Assembly: GCA_027335985.1 (NCBI GenBank)
Contig: DAHWGX010000020.1
Location: 1-7,783, forward strand
Length of the DNA stretch: 7,783 nucleotides
Source: Nitrospirota bacterium
GTDB lineage: Bacteria > Nitrospirota_A > Leptospirillia > Leptospirillales > Leptospirillaceae
Direction of reading: 5' to 3'
Under the pieces are notes generated by a model. It worked only from the letters and a program-made list of their open reading frames with translations, was not told the DNA's origin and searched no databases. The translations under genes and the position numbers were made by a program. The number at the start of each line of letters is the position of its first letter. Positions within the stretch are counted from its first letter, which is position 1. Shown here one piece after another: positions 6,662-7,783 of the stretch.

Positions 6662-6771
6662 CTGATCAGGCTCACCTTTCACGATCTCCGGCATGAGGCC
6701 ACAAGACGTTGCAGATATTGAAGCGGTATACGTACCTGAAGGCGGCGGACCTGGCGGAGCTGTTGAAGTGA
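6662..6771 (+). pseudogene. Remnant of a tyrosine integrase C-terminus with an internal deletion
   Basis: One frame reads LIRLTFHDLRHEA (6662-6700), the box II region with the HxxR catalytic pair. A different frame then reads GHKTLQILKRYTYLKAADLA and runs on to a TGA at 6769-6771 (6697-6771). This is the GH box, the R-Y nucleophile region and the normal C-terminal end. In intact relatives about 20 residues lie between HDLRHEA and GHKTLQ. Here they are missing, and the two halves join near GAGGCC (6695-6700) in different frames. No upstream part of the gene is present. The gene is therefore a dead scar, distinct in sequence from the integrase at 1245-2288, and marks an older insertion or rearrangement next to hicAB. 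Confidence 0.75.
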
Positions 6772-6790
6772 CCACCTTCAAATCCACATC

Positions 6791-6827
6791 TTTACGGATA
6801 GTATCACATTAAGGTACTATCTTTTCA
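6791..6827 (+). promoter_or_regulatory. hicAB promoter with overlapping palindromic operator
   Basis: A -35-like TTTACG (6791-6796, four of six) is followed by 18 bases and a -10-like TACTAT (6815-6820, four of six). A perfect 7-bp inverted repeat, GATAGTA (6797-6803) and TACTATC (6815-6821), fills the spacer and covers the -10. A repressor bound there would block RNA polymerase, which suits the ribbon-helix-helix domain of HicB. A start 7 bases after the -10 would fall on the A of the hicA ATG at 6827. Confidence 0.55.
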
Positions 6828-7096
6828 TGAAGGGCAAACACCAAAAAACACTTCTTCTTTTGTTTTCCCATCCGACAAGCGCAAATGTTGATTGGAACGA
6901 TGTTGTTGGACTATTGGGTTCGCTCGGGGCTGTCATCGAGGAACGAAAAGGATCAAGGGTTGGAGTTTTGCTAAACGGAAAAGCGGTCGTTTTTCACAGA
7001 CCCCATCCCCGCTCCTCTATGGACAAAGGAGCCGTCGTCTCCATGAGAGAGTTTTTAATCCTTTGTGGAATCGCTCCAGAAGGAGGTTCGAAATGA
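6827..7096 (+). CDS. hicA: HicA-family toxin (mRNA interferase)
   Basis: An 89-residue protein of the HicA subfamily recognised by KHQKTL near the start, HPTSANVDW (15-23), then GSRVGVLLNG (42-51), FHRPHP (56-61) and DKGAV (66-70) followed by REFL. HicA toxins have a small dsRBD-like fold and cut mRNA when not bound by HicB. In canonical HicA proteins a histidine follows a Gly-Ser; here that place holds R44, while H57 and H60 are present instead. No ribosome-binding site precedes the ATG, and the promoter places the transcript start at or next to the ATG. The stop overlaps the hicB start by 4 bases, so the order is toxin first, then antitoxin. The flanking integrase scar and possible mobile-element debris suggest transfer. 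Confidence 0.88.
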   Translation: MKGKHQKTLLLLFSHPTSANVDWNDVVGLLGSLGAVIEERKGSRVGVLLNGKAVVFHRPHPRSSMDKGAVVSMREFLILCGIAPEGGSK

Positions 7097-7434
7097 ACCT
7101 GATGGAATACAAGAACTATGTCGCCTTGATCGAATACGATCCCGATATCGACATGTTTCATGGCAGAGTGATCAACGCGACTCCCAACACTTTTTATGGA
7201 AAGTCTGTCGATGACCTGAAAAAGGAATTCAAAACAACTATCGAAGATTATCTTGAGTTTTGCAGAGAAAAAGGATTGGAGCCCTCCCGTCCTTACTCGG
7301 GAAAATTCAATCTCCGGATCTCTCCCGAACTTCATAGGAAGATAGCGATCGAGGCGGCAAAATCCGGTAAAAGCCTTAACTCCTGGATTAAGGAACATCT
7401 TGAGCAATCGATCCAGCACTTAGTGGAACATTGA
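7093..7434 (+). CDS. hicB: HicB-family antitoxin
   Basis: A 113-residue antitoxin. Residues 1-60 are the HicB partial RNase H-like fold that blocks the toxin: YVALIEYDPDIDMFHGRV (9-26), then FYGKSVDDLKKEF and IEDYLEFC (34-57). Residues 70-108 form an Arc-type ribbon-helix-helix DNA-binding domain: GKFNLRISPELHRKIAIEAA, then GKSLNSWIKEHLE. This makes it a likely autorepressor of the operon. AGGAGG at 7081-7086 is 6 bases before the ATG at 7093, much stronger than any signal before hicA, which fits a need for excess antitoxin. The reading frame runs open far upstream (to 6892) inside hicA, but that part is not coding. A second ATG at 7102 is less well placed. Confidence 0.9.
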   Translation: MNLMEYKNYVALIEYDPDIDMFHGRVINATPNTFYGKSVDDLKKEFKTTIEDYLEFCREKGLEPSRPYSGKFNLRISPELHRKIAIEAAKSGKSLNSWIKEHLEQSIQHLVEH

Positions 7435-7511
7435 CAGCATCCCCTCCTTAAAAAAGAGAACTCCTGGAAATTTAATACGTCTAACAATGAATGGATGCTT
7501 GTTGACTTGTC

Positions 7512-7670
7512 TTACGTCAGTCTGGTTTGGGGCTGATCGGTTACGATGCAATCCGGCATGACCATAAAAAACACCCTCGATAGTTGCGTCAGGTCCGTCC
7601 CGACCTTCTTGGCCGCCTTGACCAGGAGTCGTCCGATCACCGACTTCGCCGTCTCTCCCGTCTTCGCCAT
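7512..7670 (-). CDS. Short hypothetical ORF, possibly the start of a broken gene
   Basis: A 52-residue minus-strand ORF beginning MAKTGETAKSVIGRLL and ending in TAA. The first 35 residues look protein-like (Lys/Ala-rich helix, GC-rich codon use), while the last 15 are not, so a longer gene may have been cut or frameshifted after about residue 33, near a run of six T. A -10-like TATATT lies 10 bases before the ATG but there is no Shine-Dalgarno sequence. I do not recognise the family. It could be a transposase fragment or no gene at all. Confidence 0.3.
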   Translation of the reverse strand: MAKTGETAKSVIGRLLVKAAKKVGTDLTQLSRVFFMVMPDCIVTDQPQTRLT

Positions 7671-7703
7671 GACGGCTTTAAATATAGGATTTCACGCAAT
7701 CTG

Positions 7704-7733
7704 ACCCCCCAATTTCAAATCGCTACCCCCCAA
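7704..7733. repeat. Direct repeat ACCCCCCAA with 21-bp period
   Basis: ACCCCCCAA occurs at 7704-7712 and 7725-7733, spaced 21 bases start to start, about two helical turns. The second copy runs into CCCC-AAA-GGGG (7728-7738). Short repeats of this kind are seen at the ends of some insertion sequences, but no transposase accompanies them here. Confidence 0.5.
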
Positions 7734-7783
7734 AGGGGACCTTGATACGCATTCCCGGAATCCTGTCTTTTAGAACAAGTTAT

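Larger units (their letters stand above)
7435..7783. other. Largely non-coding right end, possible mobile-element debris
   Basis: About 350 bases after hicB. I see no recognisable protein family on either strand and no clear terminator after hicB. It holds one short minus-strand ORF and a pair of C-rich repeats, described separately. Confidence 0.5.

Noticed and set aside
1..7783. CRISPR array, rRNA, riboswitch or replication origin
   Set aside because: No regularly spaced repeats beyond the short ones listed, and no rRNA or known riboswitch core seen by eye.

Overview
The window looks like a chromosomal stretch of a flagellated or chemotactic Gram-negative bacterium of moderately high G+C. 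It holds a few ordinary host genes flanked by two patches of accessory DNA. The mix (soluble PAS chemotaxis transducer, CrtI/CrtISO-like oxidoreductase, HicAB, exported ankyrin protein) would fit an acidophile such as Leptospirillum, but that is only an impression: no marker gene fixes the taxon.

Region 1 (1 to about 2350) is the integrase end of an integrated genetic element. Two translationally coupled small DNA-binding proteins come first: a ribbon-helix-helix protein with a zinc-knuckle-like tail, then an XRE-type helix-turn-helix protein. A short non-coding stretch with a direct repeat and a terminator-like hairpin follows. Then come an excisionase-like HTH protein and a complete tyrosine integrase. 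The integrase reads toward the 3' end of an intact tRNA-Gly(GCC) gene on the opposite strand, the classic layout for an element inserted into a tRNA 3' end. The other end of the element lies outside the window, to the left.

Region 2 (about 2409 to 6360) looks like host sequence. It has a good sigma-70 promoter for the tRNA, a GNAT acetyltransferase (minus strand), a phytoene-desaturase/carotenoid-isomerase-type FAD oxidoreductase, a secreted five-repeat ankyrin protein, and a soluble PAS-MCP chemotaxis transducer (minus strand). A sigma-28-like promoter precedes the transducer.

Region 3 (about 6360 to 7783) is accessory again. It has a long non-coding stretch, a deletion scar of a second tyrosine integrase, and a compact hicAB toxin-antitoxin operon. 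An inverted repeat overlaps the hicAB promoter, which is placed so that the hicA mRNA could be leaderless. The right end holds a short minus-strand ORF of unknown nature and a C-rich repeat pair with a 21-bp period, perhaps mobile-element debris.

I found no convincing evidence of a wholly new multi-gene system. The most unusual points are the hicAB control region, the integrase scar beside it, and the RHH/zinc-knuckle plus XRE pair at the left edge.
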